A stretch of DNA of 56,996 nucleotides, from NCBI GenBank assembly GCA_024638505.1, contig JAHEKE010000001.1, positions 293,718 through 350,713 on the forward strand, read 5' to 3'. The DNA is from Gammaproteobacteria bacterium (GTDB lineage Bacteria > Pseudomonadota > Gammaproteobacteria > Arenicellales > JAANXG01). The first letter of the stretch is position 1. Every line of letters starts with the position of its first letter. Positions 21,091 through 30,271 of this stretch are shown here, piece after piece. Both the position numbers and the translations under genes were made by a program. The notes under the pieces were generated by a model. It worked only from the letters and a program-made list of their open reading frames with translations. It did no database searches and was not told the origin of the DNA.

Positions 21091-21441
21091 CTAGAGCGCA
21101 GCGATTACGGCAATTTCTACATCAAAGTGTGGCGCGGCCAGCCTGCACTCCACGCAGGCGCGTCCTGGGGCATTCCCGGGAGCGACCCACGCATCCCAGA
21201 CCGCATTCATCTCATCATAGTAGTCCATACTGGACAGCCAAATTGTCGTAGACAAAAGCCTCGCTTTATCGGTTCCAGCCTGCTTAAGCAGGTTGTCTAT
21301 GCGTTGCAGAACGTTCTGCGTTTGTTGCGTAATCGAACCCCCTTTTTTGTCCTGCGCCACCTGCCCGGCCGTGTACACGATACCTCCATGGATAACAGCC
21401 TGACTCATTCTGGCACCAGCATCTACCCTTTTGATCGTCAT
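21091..21441 (-). CDS. Rid (YjgF/YER057c/UK114) family protein
   Basis: 116 residues. The fold landmarks are SQAVIHGGIVYTAGQVA, TQNVLQRIDNLLKQAG, TTIWLSSMDYYDEMNAVWDAW and GRACVECRLAAPHFDVEIAVIAAL. RidA proteins form trimers and hydrolyse reactive enamine/imine intermediates from PLP enzymes; the arginine in the GRACVE segment is at the position of the catalytic arginine. Sequence details differ from classical RidA, so it probably belongs to a Rid subfamily of unknown substrate. It is alone, convergent with glmS. Confidence 0.85.
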   Translation of the reverse strand: MTIKRVDAGARMSQAVIHGGIVYTAGQVAQDKKGGSITQQTQNVLQRIDNLLKQAGTDKARLLSTTIWLSSMDYYDEMNAVWDAWVAPGNAPGRACVECRLAAPHFDVEIAVIAAL

Positions 21442-21546
21442 GTTCGCACTCCAAGATGTTAAATGGTTTACTGTTCATATCCGGCGTGTCGCGATCCGCG
21501 TCGTCGCCAGGCGGTAGATCTATAACATCGGCAACATAAAAGCGAG

Positions 21547-22419
21547 TCACTTGAGTCGTTTGAGCAGACTTGTGGTAAATGATGAGTCCAGTACGGCCGG
21601 CGCATCCTTGGCTTCAGCAAACTGCTCAACGGCGCGTACAATATCACCAGCGATTTTCTTAAATATGGATTTCACAAGGTAGGCGAAAAGAGGCGACTCA
21701 AAAAAAGCATGAAACACGCCGGAATTGGAGAAAAGGTGTATCCTGACTTCGTACTTTGTTTGCTCTTTGTATTTTAGCAAATTGAGCTCGACGATGGATT
21801 TGCCGGCGAAGTGCCAGAGCATTAGTTTGGCCTGGCCGTTTTCGAACAGTATGTAGTTGTTGCCGTTTTCCATCGCAGCCCGATAAATTACGTCTACAGT
21901 TGCCTGCATGTTGCGACTGTTCGTGGCAAAAAACTGCGCGCGATCGGGCCGCGTATAGGCCACCTGGTAGTTGGAACCGTTGTAAAAATTGAGCAGCTGT
22001 GCGGTTTGCGGAAATTCTTCAAAAAGATACAGCACGGCAGGCTGCGGCAGCGCCGCCTCCCCGTCGAATTCTAGTAAGGTATCGTGGGGACGGTACAGCT
22101 CGCTGAGTATTTGTTGGCCGACCGGGCTGGACAGATCCAGGCCACGCGCGGTCAGCTGTTCGAGCAGCGCGCAGCGATAGGCCCGCCCGCCGGCGCTGCC
22201 CTTGTAGACTGAGGGCTCGATTTGGGGGCAGGGATCTCTTTCTGCAGACGTTGACTCGGAGGCAGCGGTGAGAGTGAATTGGGGCAGAGACACGGTGATG
22301 CCCAAAGCCGAGCAGATTAGGATTTTTCTGACGCCTGGCCACATTTGCATGCGCTTCCCAGAGATGAAAACAGGACAATGATCCATGGACCAATCTGCCG
22401 CATTGCTTGTCCCCGACAT
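21547..22419 (-). CDS. exported protein of unknown function
   Basis: 290 residues as an open frame; the real start may be the ATG at 22350 or 22344, since MQMWPGVRK followed by a hydrophobic stretch (ILICSALGITVSLPQFTLTAASA-like) makes a signal peptide. The mature part has two cysteines (DPCPQIEP and YRCALLEQ) that could form a disulfide, and an aromatic, beta-rich middle (NGNNYILFENGQAKLMLWHF, YEVRIHLFSNSGVFHAFF). No family recognised. It stands alone between the Rid gene and an aminotransferase gene on the same strand. Confidence 0.6.
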   Translation of the reverse strand: MSGTSNAADWSMDHCPVFISGKRMQMWPGVRKILICSALGITVSLPQFTLTAASESTSAERDPCPQIEPSVYKGSAGGRAYRCALLEQLTARGLDLSSPVGQQILSELYRPHDTLLEFDGEAALPQPAVLYLFEEFPQTAQLLNFYNGSNYQVAYTRPDRAQFFATNSRNMQATVDVIYRAAMENGNNYILFENGQAKLMLWHFAGKSIVELNLLKYKEQTKYEVRIHLFSNSGVFHAFFESPLFAYLVKSIFKKIAGDIVRAVEQFAEAKDAPAVLDSSFTTSLLKRLK

Positions 22420-22577
22420 CCGGGCCGGACGCTGGATTTTTCCTTAAAGCCAACTCACGTGCATGCTGCTCTGTTACAGCGGTTGCTGTGCACAACCGGC
22501 GCACCCGACCGACCGTAATTCGTTCAAACGAGTCGAAAGATGCCGGCGGATCGAACGGTGAGCACGCAAGCGAAGGT

Positions 22578-23927
22578 TCAGCTACCCAACACCTCGACTA
22601 TCGCATCGTGCAGGATTTCAACAATCTGATCGAGCTGCGCATAGGATGTAACCATAGGCGGTGCCAGACAAAAAACGTCGCCTCGCACGCGACTGAACAA
22701 TCCGCGTTTTGCACATTCGTCGTGCACTCTGATGCCTATTTTTTCGGACGCCGCAAACTCCTCCTTCGTTGCTTTATCTTTTACCATTTCGACGCCGCAC
22801 ATCAGTCCCAGTCCACGTACATCGCCGACATGCGGGTGATTGGACAGCGCCGCTGCTAACCCGTTGAGCAGATAGCTGCCTTTATCTGCAGCCATTCCGA
22901 CAAAATCATCTTTAGCAATGATATCCAGCATTGCCAGCGCGACGCGGCAGCCTACGGGGTGCGCGCTATAGGTGTAAGCGTGCATCCACACCTGATCACC
23001 GCTGTTAATGACTTCAGCCACGTGATCACTCATACCTACACCGCCGAGTGGAAAATAACCGGAAGTTGCCGCTTTCGCGAACTGCATCAAATCTGGTTCT
23101 ATGCCCCAGTGTTCCAAGCCAAACATCTTTCCGGTTCGAGCGAAGCCTGTAATGACCTCATCGGCAACGAGCAGAACATCGTACTGATCACAGATCTCGC
23201 GTACTCTCGGAAAGTAATCATCCTGCGGCGGTATCACCCCACCTGCACCCTGTACGGGTTCTGCTATAAACATGGCGACCGTATCCGGCCCCTCCCGCAG
23301 AATGGCCTTCTCCAGCTCATTGGCAGCGGCGATCCCTTGACTCTCACCCTCCGGGGCGTCGTAACGATACGGATACGGGGATGGGATGTGCACGAACCCT
23401 GGGATGCGGGGCTCAAACATCGGCCAATAGGTACTAATTCCCGTCGCGCACATTGCCGCTAGAGTAACGCCGTGGTATCCCCACACGCGGGAGATAACTT
23501 TGGTTTTATCCGGCTTTCCCTTGAGCTTCCAATAGTAACGGGCGGTTTTAAAATTGGTATCGCTGGCTTCTCCTCCTCCTGAGGTAAAGTAAAAGTGATT
23601 GATGCTGGGGTACGTGACCTCGGCCAGACGCTCGCCCAATTCAATCGCATTGGGATTTGAGCTACCGGCATAACCCGATGCGTACGCCATGGTTTGCATT
23701 TGGTCATATGCGGCTTGCGCCAATTCTCTGCGCCCGTTTCCTGCAGAGTTACACCACAGTCCGGACAGCCCGTCCAAGTATTCCTTGCCATTGGCGTCAA
23801 TAAGAATGGCGCCCTTCCCTCCTGTCCAGACTACGCCGTTTTTTTGCGCCGCAGGATTATGTAAGGGGTGAATCAAATGCTTCTGGTCCCGCGCCAGTAA
23901 CTGATTTTGTGCATTGTTCGCTGTCAT
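22578..23927 (-). CDS. class III (omega) aminotransferase, PLP-dependent
   Basis: 449 residues. Class III landmarks are GKEYLDGLSGLWCNSAGNGR, YFTSGGGEASDTNFKTARYY, VWGYHGVTLAAMCATG, the PLP-binding aspartate in LLVADEVITGFARTGKMF, and the Schiff-base lysine in QFAKAATSGYFPLGGVGM. The family transfers amino groups from beta-alanine, taurine, putrescine, GABA or similar amines to pyruvate or oxoglutarate. The pattern resembles the omega-amino acid/pyruvate aminotransferase branch; substrate cannot be fixed. It is divergent from the GGDEF sensor gene. Confidence 0.88.
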   Translation of the reverse strand: MTANNAQNQLLARDQKHLIHPLHNPAAQKNGVVWTGGKGAILIDANGKEYLDGLSGLWCNSAGNGRRELAQAAYDQMQTMAYASGYAGSSNPNAIELGERLAEVTYPSINHFYFTSGGGEASDTNFKTARYYWKLKGKPDKTKVISRVWGYHGVTLAAMCATGISTYWPMFEPRIPGFVHIPSPYPYRYDAPEGESQGIAAANELEKAILREGPDTVAMFIAEPVQGAGGVIPPQDDYFPRVREICDQYDVLLVADEVITGFARTGKMFGLEHWGIEPDLMQFAKAATSGYFPLGGVGMSDHVAEVINSGDQVWMHAYTYSAHPVGCRVALAMLDIIAKDDFVGMAADKGSYLLNGLAAALSNHPHVGDVRGLGLMCGVEMVKDKATKEEFAASEKIGIRVHDECAKRGLFSRVRGDVFCLAPPMVTSYAQLDQIVEILHDAIVEVLGS

Positions 23928-24266
23928 TTACGTCAGCCTGTTTTGGCGGCACCGACTAGCTGTCTACAAGCCGCTCGTCTAAAGTTAATCCCACGACCTT
24001 CGGCAAAGCTAACAAGTCTGCCGCACTACAGCAGGGGGACTCGATGTCGATGGCTACCACCCGGCCCTTAACGCTAGCTGGGCGCGCGCCCTAGCAGCAC
24101 CGGTTTACGACGGTGCAGAAAGTGGGCGATTTGGACGTCAGGTGCGGTGCACATCGAGAATTTTATAAGATACTGATATATATATAAAAATGTTATTTGT
24201 CTGTTATTATATACCCTTTATCATACCTTTCGTCTATATTTATGGTACGTATATCAGGTAACTCGG
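23928..24266. other. 339-bp gap without a gene between divergent genes
   Basis: The first part (23940-24120) is of normal composition and contains a small hairpin, GCACCG at 24097-24102 with CGGTGC at 24111-24116. The last 100 bases are strongly AT-rich (long TATATATA run near 24175-24190 and several TATAAA/TATTAT elements) and probably hold the promoter of the GGDEF gene. No reading frame with recognisable similarity was seen. Confidence 0.5.
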
Positions 24267-25928
24267 ATGAAGACAGGCCACCAAAAATCAGTGCTGAACC
24301 GACTTCGCAATAGCCCTATTGCCACGCTCAAATTAGCTTTGCCTAATCCTCGCAGAAGTTTACGCGGCAAAATCAGCTTCTTTGTCTGCGCCGTCACCTT
24401 ACTCACCGCTCTCCTGGTTACCTTCATTTCGACCCAATCGGTGCGCGGCTTCCTCTATGCGCAGGTAGAGCACGAGCTGCCGGCGCTGCTGCAGCGCACT
24501 GCAGAAAAGGTTGATCTATTGTATCAGCAAAGGTTGCATGAGGTGGGAGTGTTTGCCGGTGCGCACACGCTGGTTGACGGCGTAGCCAGGTTTAATGCGG
24601 ATCCCACGGATACGAACCTTGGAGAAATCACGCAGTTCCTCTCTTATGTGTACGAAAACTCACCACAATTTGAATCTCTGTTGGTGCTCAGCGCTAACGG
24701 TGAACAGATTACAGGGGTTGGTAAAACACTCAATCTGGGGCACGCGGCGCGGCAGCGATTGTCGGCGATAAATAAAGCATCTTTGGACAATCTGTTCGTT
24801 CTTGGCCACGGAAACGTGCAGATTGTTTCCGTACCAATACTATCCTTCGGCAACCAGGGCCAGGACACACTGCATGCTGTAATCAACTTAGGGTCTCTGC
24901 AAGAACATTTACAGAATTGGGAATTGTCAGCAGAGGGAGCGATGTATTTGGTAGATGCAGAGAAACGTTACATCGCAACCAACCGCAAATCTAGTATCAG
25001 CGGTAATTTCAGAGGCATCTACCGGCACGCCATCCCACAATCAGCATCTACCCCGGTTCTGCATGAATACAAGAACAGCATAGGTCAGGATGTGGTTGGC
25101 AGCGCTATTTATATAGAGAGAATCAACGGGGCTCTGATCGTAGAAGAACCAAATCGCTCTGTGTTTGCCCCTGTTCAAGGCATTCTATGGCGCACGCTTA
25201 GCATTAACTTGGCCATCGTCTTTATTGTTTCCTTAGTTGCCTATCGCATCACGCGCTCTATAAGCAGGCCGATATCAGCGCTGTCTCAGGGAGTAAATCG
25301 TCTGAGTGCAGGGGAGAGAAGCGTGGCGATTCCTGAACCAGCGTCGAATGACGAAATCGGAATGCTCACTCAGGCATTCAACTCAATGACTAATCAGCTT
25401 GATGCCAACACTAGAGAACTGGAGCGCCTGTCTGTTACGGATGGACTGACCCAACTCTACAACTATCGATATTTTCAAGAGTGCCTTTCTCGAGAGGTGG
25501 ACAGCAGCGCAGAGAGCAACCATTGCCTGGCGCTGATATTGTGTGATATCGATCACTTCAAGCAATGGAATGACCGTTACGGTCATGCCGCGGGTGACAA
25601 GATACTGTGCCAAATAGCCGTCACGCTTAAAGCAAATTCTCGAGACAATGACCTGGTTGCGCGCTACGGCGGTGACGAGTTCGTTGTCCTGGCGCCGAGA
25701 ACTGATCTTGCAGGCGCATTGATCCTGGCAGAAAAGTTCAGGTCAGCGGTTGCTGCCGCCAGTGTACTTGGTGCTGATGACAATCAGGTACAGAGTTTGA
25801 CCATTTCAACCGGCGTATCAATATTCTCCGGCAGCCGGGAAGCACTCTTTGAGGAAGCAGACCGTGCACTGTATAGCGCCAAACATTCGGGCCGGGACTG
25901 CGTGCGTGCTGCGGGTGTTCTAGGGTAA
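24267..25928 (+). CDS. membrane sensor diguanylate cyclase (periplasmic sensor-HAMP-GGDEF)
   Basis: 553 residues. A membrane helix near residues 35-55, a periplasmic Cache-like sensor region (about 56-305), a second helix (about 308-328), a HAMP domain (about 330-385, ISRPISALSQGVNRLSAGE) and a C-terminal GGDEF domain. The active-site motif GGDEF is at 468-472 and the RxxD product-inhibition site (RDND) starts at 459, so the enzyme should make cyclic di-GMP from GTP and be feedback-controlled. The ligand of the sensor region is unknown. The gene stands alone behind a long AT-rich upstream region. Confidence 0.9.
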   Translation: MKTGHQKSVLNRLRNSPIATLKLALPNPRRSLRGKISFFVCAVTLLTALLVTFISTQSVRGFLYAQVEHELPALLQRTAEKVDLLYQQRLHEVGVFAGAHTLVDGVARFNADPTDTNLGEITQFLSYVYENSPQFESLLVLSANGEQITGVGKTLNLGHAARQRLSAINKASLDNLFVLGHGNVQIVSVPILSFGNQGQDTLHAVINLGSLQEHLQNWELSAEGAMYLVDAEKRYIATNRKSSISGNFRGIYRHAIPQSASTPVLHEYKNSIGQDVVGSAIYIERINGALIVEEPNRSVFAPVQGILWRTLSINLAIVFIVSLVAYRITRSISRPISALSQGVNRLSAGERSVAIPEPASNDEIGMLTQAFNSMTNQLDANTRELERLSVTDGLTQLYNYRYFQECLSREVDSSAESNHCLALILCDIDHFKQWNDRYGHAAGDKILCQIAVTLKANSRDNDLVARYGGDEFVVLAPRTDLAGALILAEKFRSAVAAASVLGADDNQVQSLTISTGVSIFSGSREALFEEADRALYSAKHSGRDCVRAAGVLG

Positions 25929-25953
25929 AGCTGACGTACTCGCCGCAATCATA

Positions 25954-26766
25954 CTAGGCTTTGTAACCTGCTTTACTGGTCAGTAGGGTACGATGTATCC
26001 ACCCCACAGCGCCGCCCAGTGTGCGCACCAGAACCCATTCCTTCATTTGCTTTTCTTTGACTACCGGAGTGCCCTCAACAAGTATACGCAGCACCTCTGT
26101 GTGGGTGGATGGGCCTGACCTGAGGTTGACTTTGGGTCGATTGATGAACATGGCTTGTGTGCTGTTCTCAATGATGCTTGCTTCATAGCGCAGATCTTCC
26201 ACCATTCTATTTGCGCGATATACGAAAAACACCGCCGTTCCAAAATACCCCTCATCGATGTGTTTCTGCGCAATCTTCAGCTTATCACGCGCCTCACTGA
26301 TCGTCTTTGACTGCCACGGTGCGACTCTGGATGCCCGGTTCAGCTGCATATGCGCCTCAGCCAGAGCAGAAACCGCGGCGGCTCGTGAGTGTCCGGTGCG
26401 CAATTTGGACTCCACCGCTATTAAAGCATCTTCCGCCCGCTCGAGATCCATTTTAAGTCTTTCAACCTCGCGCTCCAGGGCAGACAGACGATCAGTCTCC
26501 GCGCGACGAACTAACTCGCCATCACTGTAAGTTGCCGATACGGGTACGGGTAAAACATCAGGTTTGCCATGCAGCGCCACGGGAGCCACCGCGCGCTCTC
26601 GCTGGAGATCAGCACAACTGGCCATCAGGATACAGAATATGGCCAGAGTAAATGCCTGTTTGTTCTTAGGTCGAAGCGTGTGCAGCATCATAAAACACAT
26701 TCGTTCAGCAACGTTGGATCTGGCCCCGAGTAAGCCGGTTCCCCGTGGGGCTTTCTTGGTGCGCAA
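25954..26766 (-). CDS. lipoprotein with coiled coil and bacterial SH3 domain
   Basis: The open frame has 270 codons, but the likely start is one of the ATGs at 26700, 26691 or 26688, giving about 245 residues: LRPKNKQAFTLAIFCILMASC then forms a lipoprotein signal with the lipobox cysteine after LMAS. After it come a charged coiled coil (LSALEREVERLKMDLERAEDAL), a helical region, and a C-terminal SH3b domain (NLRSGPSTHTEVLRILVEGTPVV, EWVLVRTLGGAVGWIHRTLL). SH3b domains usually contact peptidoglycan or other envelope proteins. The specific role is unknown; an envelope-associated scaffold is inferred. Confidence 0.78.
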   Translation of the reverse strand: MRTKKAPRGTGLLGARSNVAERMCFMMLHTLRPKNKQAFTLAIFCILMASCADLQRERAVAPVALHGKPDVLPVPVSATYSDGELVRRAETDRLSALEREVERLKMDLERAEDALIAVESKLRTGHSRAAAVSALAEAHMQLNRASRVAPWQSKTISEARDKLKIAQKHIDEGYFGTAVFFVYRANRMVEDLRYEASIIENSTQAMFINRPKVNLRSGPSTHTEVLRILVEGTPVVKEKQMKEWVLVRTLGGAVGWIHRTLLTSKAGYKA

Positions 26767-26908
26767 TTTCTATTTTAGACTACGATAAGGGCTTTCACAG
26801 AGGTCATCCAAAGATCAAGCTGTGTAGCTGTCTATCCCGCATTGTTCAATGTCGGCCGCGGTAAAAGCAGATAAAATGGAGCAAGGTTAGACATACAGCG
26901 GGTAATCA

Positions 26909-27151
26909 ATGGCTATCGATATCTATACCAGGGCCACCTGTCGATACTGCGCAGCAGCCATAAAGCTATTGCAGAAACGTCGCCTCGACTATAGGCAGAT
27001 CGAACTGACTGATAATCCGGATCTGGCTAGGCAAATCGAGCAACAAACCAAGCAGGCCACCACTCCTCAAATTTTTATTGATGGCCGGTATGTTGGTGGA
27101 TTTGATGAGCTGGTAGAGCTAGACCAGGAGGGTAAACTGACAGCTTCTTAA
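26909..27151 (+). CDS. glutaredoxin, class I-like
   Basis: 80 residues, a compact thioredoxin fold. The redox motif is C11-R-Y-C14 instead of the usual CPYC; the cis-proline loop TTPQIFIDG and the glutathione-binding GGFDEL are standard. Glutaredoxins reduce disulfides and glutathione adducts using glutathione. Replacement of the motif proline by arginine is likely to change redox potential. Stands between a lipoprotein gene and uvrD. Confidence 0.88.
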   Translation: MAIDIYTRATCRYCAAAIKLLQKRRLDYRQIELTDNPDLARQIEQQTKQATTPQIFIDGRYVGGFDELVELDQEGKLTAS

Positions 27152-27190
27152 AGCTAAATCTTGAGCAGCACAATCGACGTCAGCTGCCAG

Positions 27191-27206
27191 CTGTCCTGTA
27201 GGACAG
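27191..27206 (+). promoter_or_regulatory. LexA-type SOS operator upstream of uvrD
   Basis: CTGTCCTGTAGGACAG is a perfect palindrome that keeps the CTGT-N8-ACAG ends of gammaproteobacterial LexA boxes. It lies 88 bases before the uvrD start, with a TATAAT at 27216-27221 just downstream, so the site would overlap the -35 region. uvrD is a known LexA target in E. coli. The central eight bases are more GC-rich than the consensus, which lowers certainty. Confidence 0.6.
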
Positions 27207-27293
27207 TGATCTTTATATAATGCAGAACGCGCCGCGAGCCATATTTAATCATTTTCTATTCATAACCTGAAAATCAACCCTTATTACTCCGCA

Positions 27294-29444
27294 ATGGATG
27301 TCTCCTATATTTTAGATTCGCTCAATCAGGCGCAGCGAGAAGCGGTTGGTGCAGCGCAAGGCTCGCTGCTGGTATTAGCCGGAGCAGGCAGCGGTAAAAC
27401 CCGAGTGCTCACGCATCGGGTAGCGTGGCTGGTACAAGCCTGTCAGGTCTCCCCGCTGTCCATACTCGCCGTGACCTTTACCAACAAAGCTGCACAGGAA
27501 ATGAAGGGCAGGATCGAGCAGATGCTGGGCTACCCCATGCGCGGGATGTGGGTAGGCACCCTGCACAGTGTTGCCCATCGTATGCTGCGCGCCCATTGGC
27601 AGGAGGCTGGCCTGCAGCAGGGATTTCAGATTCTCGATAGCGACGATCAGATCAGGCTGATCAAGCGAACGCTGAAGGAGTTGAATCTGGATGAGGGTTA
27701 CTGGCCGCCGAGACAGATACAGTGGTATATACACGGGCATAAGGAGGAAGGCCGGCGGCCGGGGCATATTGCGGAAGGCATTGATCCTCAGCAGCGTGAG
27801 CTGCGCAGAATCTATCAGAGTTATGAGCAGCTGTGTCAGCGTTTTGGTTTGGTCGATTTTTCCGAACTGCTGCTGCGCGCCTATGAGCTAATAAAAAACA
27901 ATGAACCACTGAGGGCGCGCTATCAGGAAAGATTTCAACACGTTCTGGTCGATGAGTTTCAAGATACTAACGCCGTCCAGTATGAGTGGCTAAGGCTGTT
28001 TGCTGCCAAACATGGAAATATTTTTGTGGTCGGTGATGATGACCAGTCGATTTACAGCTGGCGAGGTGCACGTATTGAGAACATCTTGCAGTTCGAGAGA
28101 GACTTTCCTAATACAAACGTGGTTCGGCTCGAACAGAATTATCGATCCACAGGCAATATTCTCAGTATTGCCAACGCCGTAATCGATCACAATCAAAGTC
28201 GTATGGGTAAAAAGCTGTGGACCCGAGGCGACCAGGGCGATCCGGTTCGACTGTACGTGGCATATAACGAAATGGATGAGGCCAGATTTGTTTTGGACCG
28301 CATACAAAGCTGGGTAGAACAGGGTCATGCACGCAGTGAGGTGGCTATCCTGTACCGGTCGAATGCGCAATCCCGCGTGTTTGAAGAAGTATTGATGCAG
28401 GTGAATATGCCCTACCGAGTGTACGGTGGGCTGCGCTTCTTCGAGCGGGCCGAAATCAAGGATGCGCTGGCCTACCTGCGGCTCATTGCCAGCAGGCAAG
28501 ATGATCCCTCTTTTGAACGAATCGTTAACATGCCGACTCGTGGCATTGGTAATCGCACGCTCGAACAGGTCAGAGACTATGCCAGGATCAATCAAGTTTC
28601 TCTATGGGATGCCTCTCGCGCCCTGATTCACGGCAGTGAACTTTCTGCCCGCGTCATCTCTTCGCTCGGTCGCTTCATAGATCTAATCGAACGGCTGGCG
28701 CATCAGGTTGAAGAACAAACGCTGGCAGATCAAGTAGAACAGGTGCTGCAGCTGAGCGGGTTGCTCGCGCACTTTGCCAAGGACAAGGGGGAGAAAGCCC
28801 AGGGCAGAGTTGAGAACCTGGAGGAGCTGATAACCGCGGCGCGCAACTACGAGCACGATACGGAAGAGGGACTGGATCCGCTGCCCGCATTTCTATCCCA
28901 CGCTGCCCTCGAGTCAGGTGAAGGGCAGGGCGAGGAGTGGCAGGACTGCGTGCAGCTGATGAGTCTGCATTCGGCCAAAGGGCTGGAGTTTCCGCTGGTT
29001 TTCCTGACTGGACTTGAAGAAGGCTTGTTTCCGCACCAAAGGTCACTGCAAGAACAGGGTCGTCTGGAAGAGGAACGACGGCTTTGCTACGTCGGGATGA
29101 CCCGGGCGATGCAGGCGCTGTATATAAGCTATGCAGAAGTGCGCCGGCTGTACGGCCGTGAATCCTATGCTTCCCCGTCTCGTTTTCTGAGTGAAATACC
29201 GAGCGAAATGCTGTCCATCGTACGCGGCGGAATACGCACTGAATTAGCGCCATCTATAGGTGACGTAGAGTCGAGTGACAACCATCAGGTTAAGCTCGGG
29301 GGTCGGGTGCGGCACAACTCTTTCGGAGACGGAGTGGTGCTCAGCGTAGAGGGTCGCGGGGAGCACACCCGAGTGCAGGTGAATTTTGAATCTGTAGGAA
29401 ATAAATGGCTGGTTTTAGCCTATGCCAACCTTGAAAAGCTGTGA
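27294..29444 (+). CDS. uvrD: DNA helicase II (UvrD), superfamily 1A
   Basis: 716 residues, the usual length. It starts at MDVSYILDSLNQAQREAV; Walker A AGAGSGKT is at 29-36, followed by TFTNKAAQEMKGR, the Walker B LVDEFQDTN, GDDDQSIYSWRGA, EQNYRST, the 2B-domain YRVYGGLRFFERAEIKDALAYLR, and LMSLHSAKGLEFPLVFL. It unwinds DNA 3'-5' in nucleotide-excision and mismatch repair. The C-terminal Tudor-like domain (VRHNSFGDGVVLSVEG) that contacts RNA polymerase is present. A LexA-like operator precedes it. Confidence 0.95.
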   Translation: MDVSYILDSLNQAQREAVGAAQGSLLVLAGAGSGKTRVLTHRVAWLVQACQVSPLSILAVTFTNKAAQEMKGRIEQMLGYPMRGMWVGTLHSVAHRMLRAHWQEAGLQQGFQILDSDDQIRLIKRTLKELNLDEGYWPPRQIQWYIHGHKEEGRRPGHIAEGIDPQQRELRRIYQSYEQLCQRFGLVDFSELLLRAYELIKNNEPLRARYQERFQHVLVDEFQDTNAVQYEWLRLFAAKHGNIFVVGDDDQSIYSWRGARIENILQFERDFPNTNVVRLEQNYRSTGNILSIANAVIDHNQSRMGKKLWTRGDQGDPVRLYVAYNEMDEARFVLDRIQSWVEQGHARSEVAILYRSNAQSRVFEEVLMQVNMPYRVYGGLRFFERAEIKDALAYLRLIASRQDDPSFERIVNMPTRGIGNRTLEQVRDYARINQVSLWDASRALIHGSELSARVISSLGRFIDLIERLAHQVEEQTLADQVEQVLQLSGLLAHFAKDKGEKAQGRVENLEELITAARNYEHDTEEGLDPLPAFLSHAALESGEGQGEEWQDCVQLMSLHSAKGLEFPLVFLTGLEEGLFPHQRSLQEQGRLEEERRLCYVGMTRAMQALYISYAEVRRLYGRESYASPSRFLSEIPSEMLSIVRGGIRTELAPSIGDVESSDNHQVKLGGRVRHNSFGDGVVLSVEGRGEHTRVQVNFESVGNKWLVLAYANLEKL

Positions 29445-29486
29445 AAGCGGAGGCATTCGTGAAAAAATACGCTATATTTGAGGGTA

Positions 29487-30245
29487 ATGCAGAAGACTCA
29501 CTTTCCCGTGGCTAAAGCAAATTTCGGAAAGCTAACCTTACTTTACGGGCTAATTGCGTTTGCCGTTAGCTTATTGGTTTTAATGGTGGCCCCGATGCTG
29601 GCGGGCGACACAGTCTCTCCCTCCTCCTTGATCCTGTGGCAGGCAGTAGGTATCGCCGTCACTATTGCACTGGTTCTTTCTCGCTTGTTTTATGTTAACG
29701 GCGCAGTTGAGCAACACTGTAGCGAAGGGATTGAACGTGTTAATCAGTCAGAGCTGGACCCTTTAACCCACGTGTTGAATCAGCGCGGTCTCACGGTGAA
29801 GCTTTTGGAGCTGATGGCATTGGGCGAACGCTATGGCAACAATCTGGCGGTTGCAGTTATAGGTATAGACCACCTGCAGGACGTGCAGGAAAAGTATAGT
29901 GAGTCAGTTTCAAAAAAAGCTCTGGCCGTCATCGCCGATGAACTTGGTGACACCTTGCGTATGCCTGATCGATTAGGTCGGTGGGAAGAAGACCAGTTCA
30001 TTGCGCTTCTCCCGGAGACTCCACTTGAGGGCGCGCGTCATATCGGCGAGCGATTACGCGAGGCAGTGTCGCGCGCAGAGTTTGACGGAAAACGCGGCGT
30101 TGCGCTAACCGTGACCGCAAGCATTGGGGTAACCATATTTCGACTGGGAGACGATTTGCAGAGCCTGCTTTCACGCGCCACGCGCGCCATGAACGTGGCT
30201 AGGAGCCAGGGGTCTAACCAGGTACGCACCGACCTGGCGGCTTGA
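29487..30245 (+). CDS. degenerate GGDEF-domain membrane protein
   Basis: 252 residues from the ATG at 29487, preceded by GAGGG. Two membrane helices (about residues 15-35 and 45-65) are followed by a GGDEF fold recognisable from DPLTHVLNQRGL, VAVIGIDHLQDVQEKY and TASIGVTIFRLGDDLQSLLSRATRAMNVAR. The active-site motif reads EEDQF at 167-171, so the two glycines needed for GTP binding are lost and no RxxD inhibitory site is seen. It is probably not a diguanylate cyclase; a GTP- or c-di-GMP-sensing or protein-interaction role is inferred. It follows uvrD by 42 bases. Confidence 0.75.
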   Translation: MQKTHFPVAKANFGKLTLLYGLIAFAVSLLVLMVAPMLAGDTVSPSSLILWQAVGIAVTIALVLSRLFYVNGAVEQHCSEGIERVNQSELDPLTHVLNQRGLTVKLLELMALGERYGNNLAVAVIGIDHLQDVQEKYSESVSKKALAVIADELGDTLRMPDRLGRWEEDQFIALLPETPLEGARHIGERLREAVSRAEFDGKRGVALTVTASIGVTIFRLGDDLQSLLSRATRAMNVARSQGSNQVRTDLAA

Positions 30246-30271
30246 TTCTTTTAGAGCACGCGGAAACTGGA

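Noticed and set aside
24090-24120. GCACCG/CGGTGC hairpin in the gap before the GGDEF gene
   Set aside because: Short stem, no T-tract, no context to give it a role; only noted in the gap entry.
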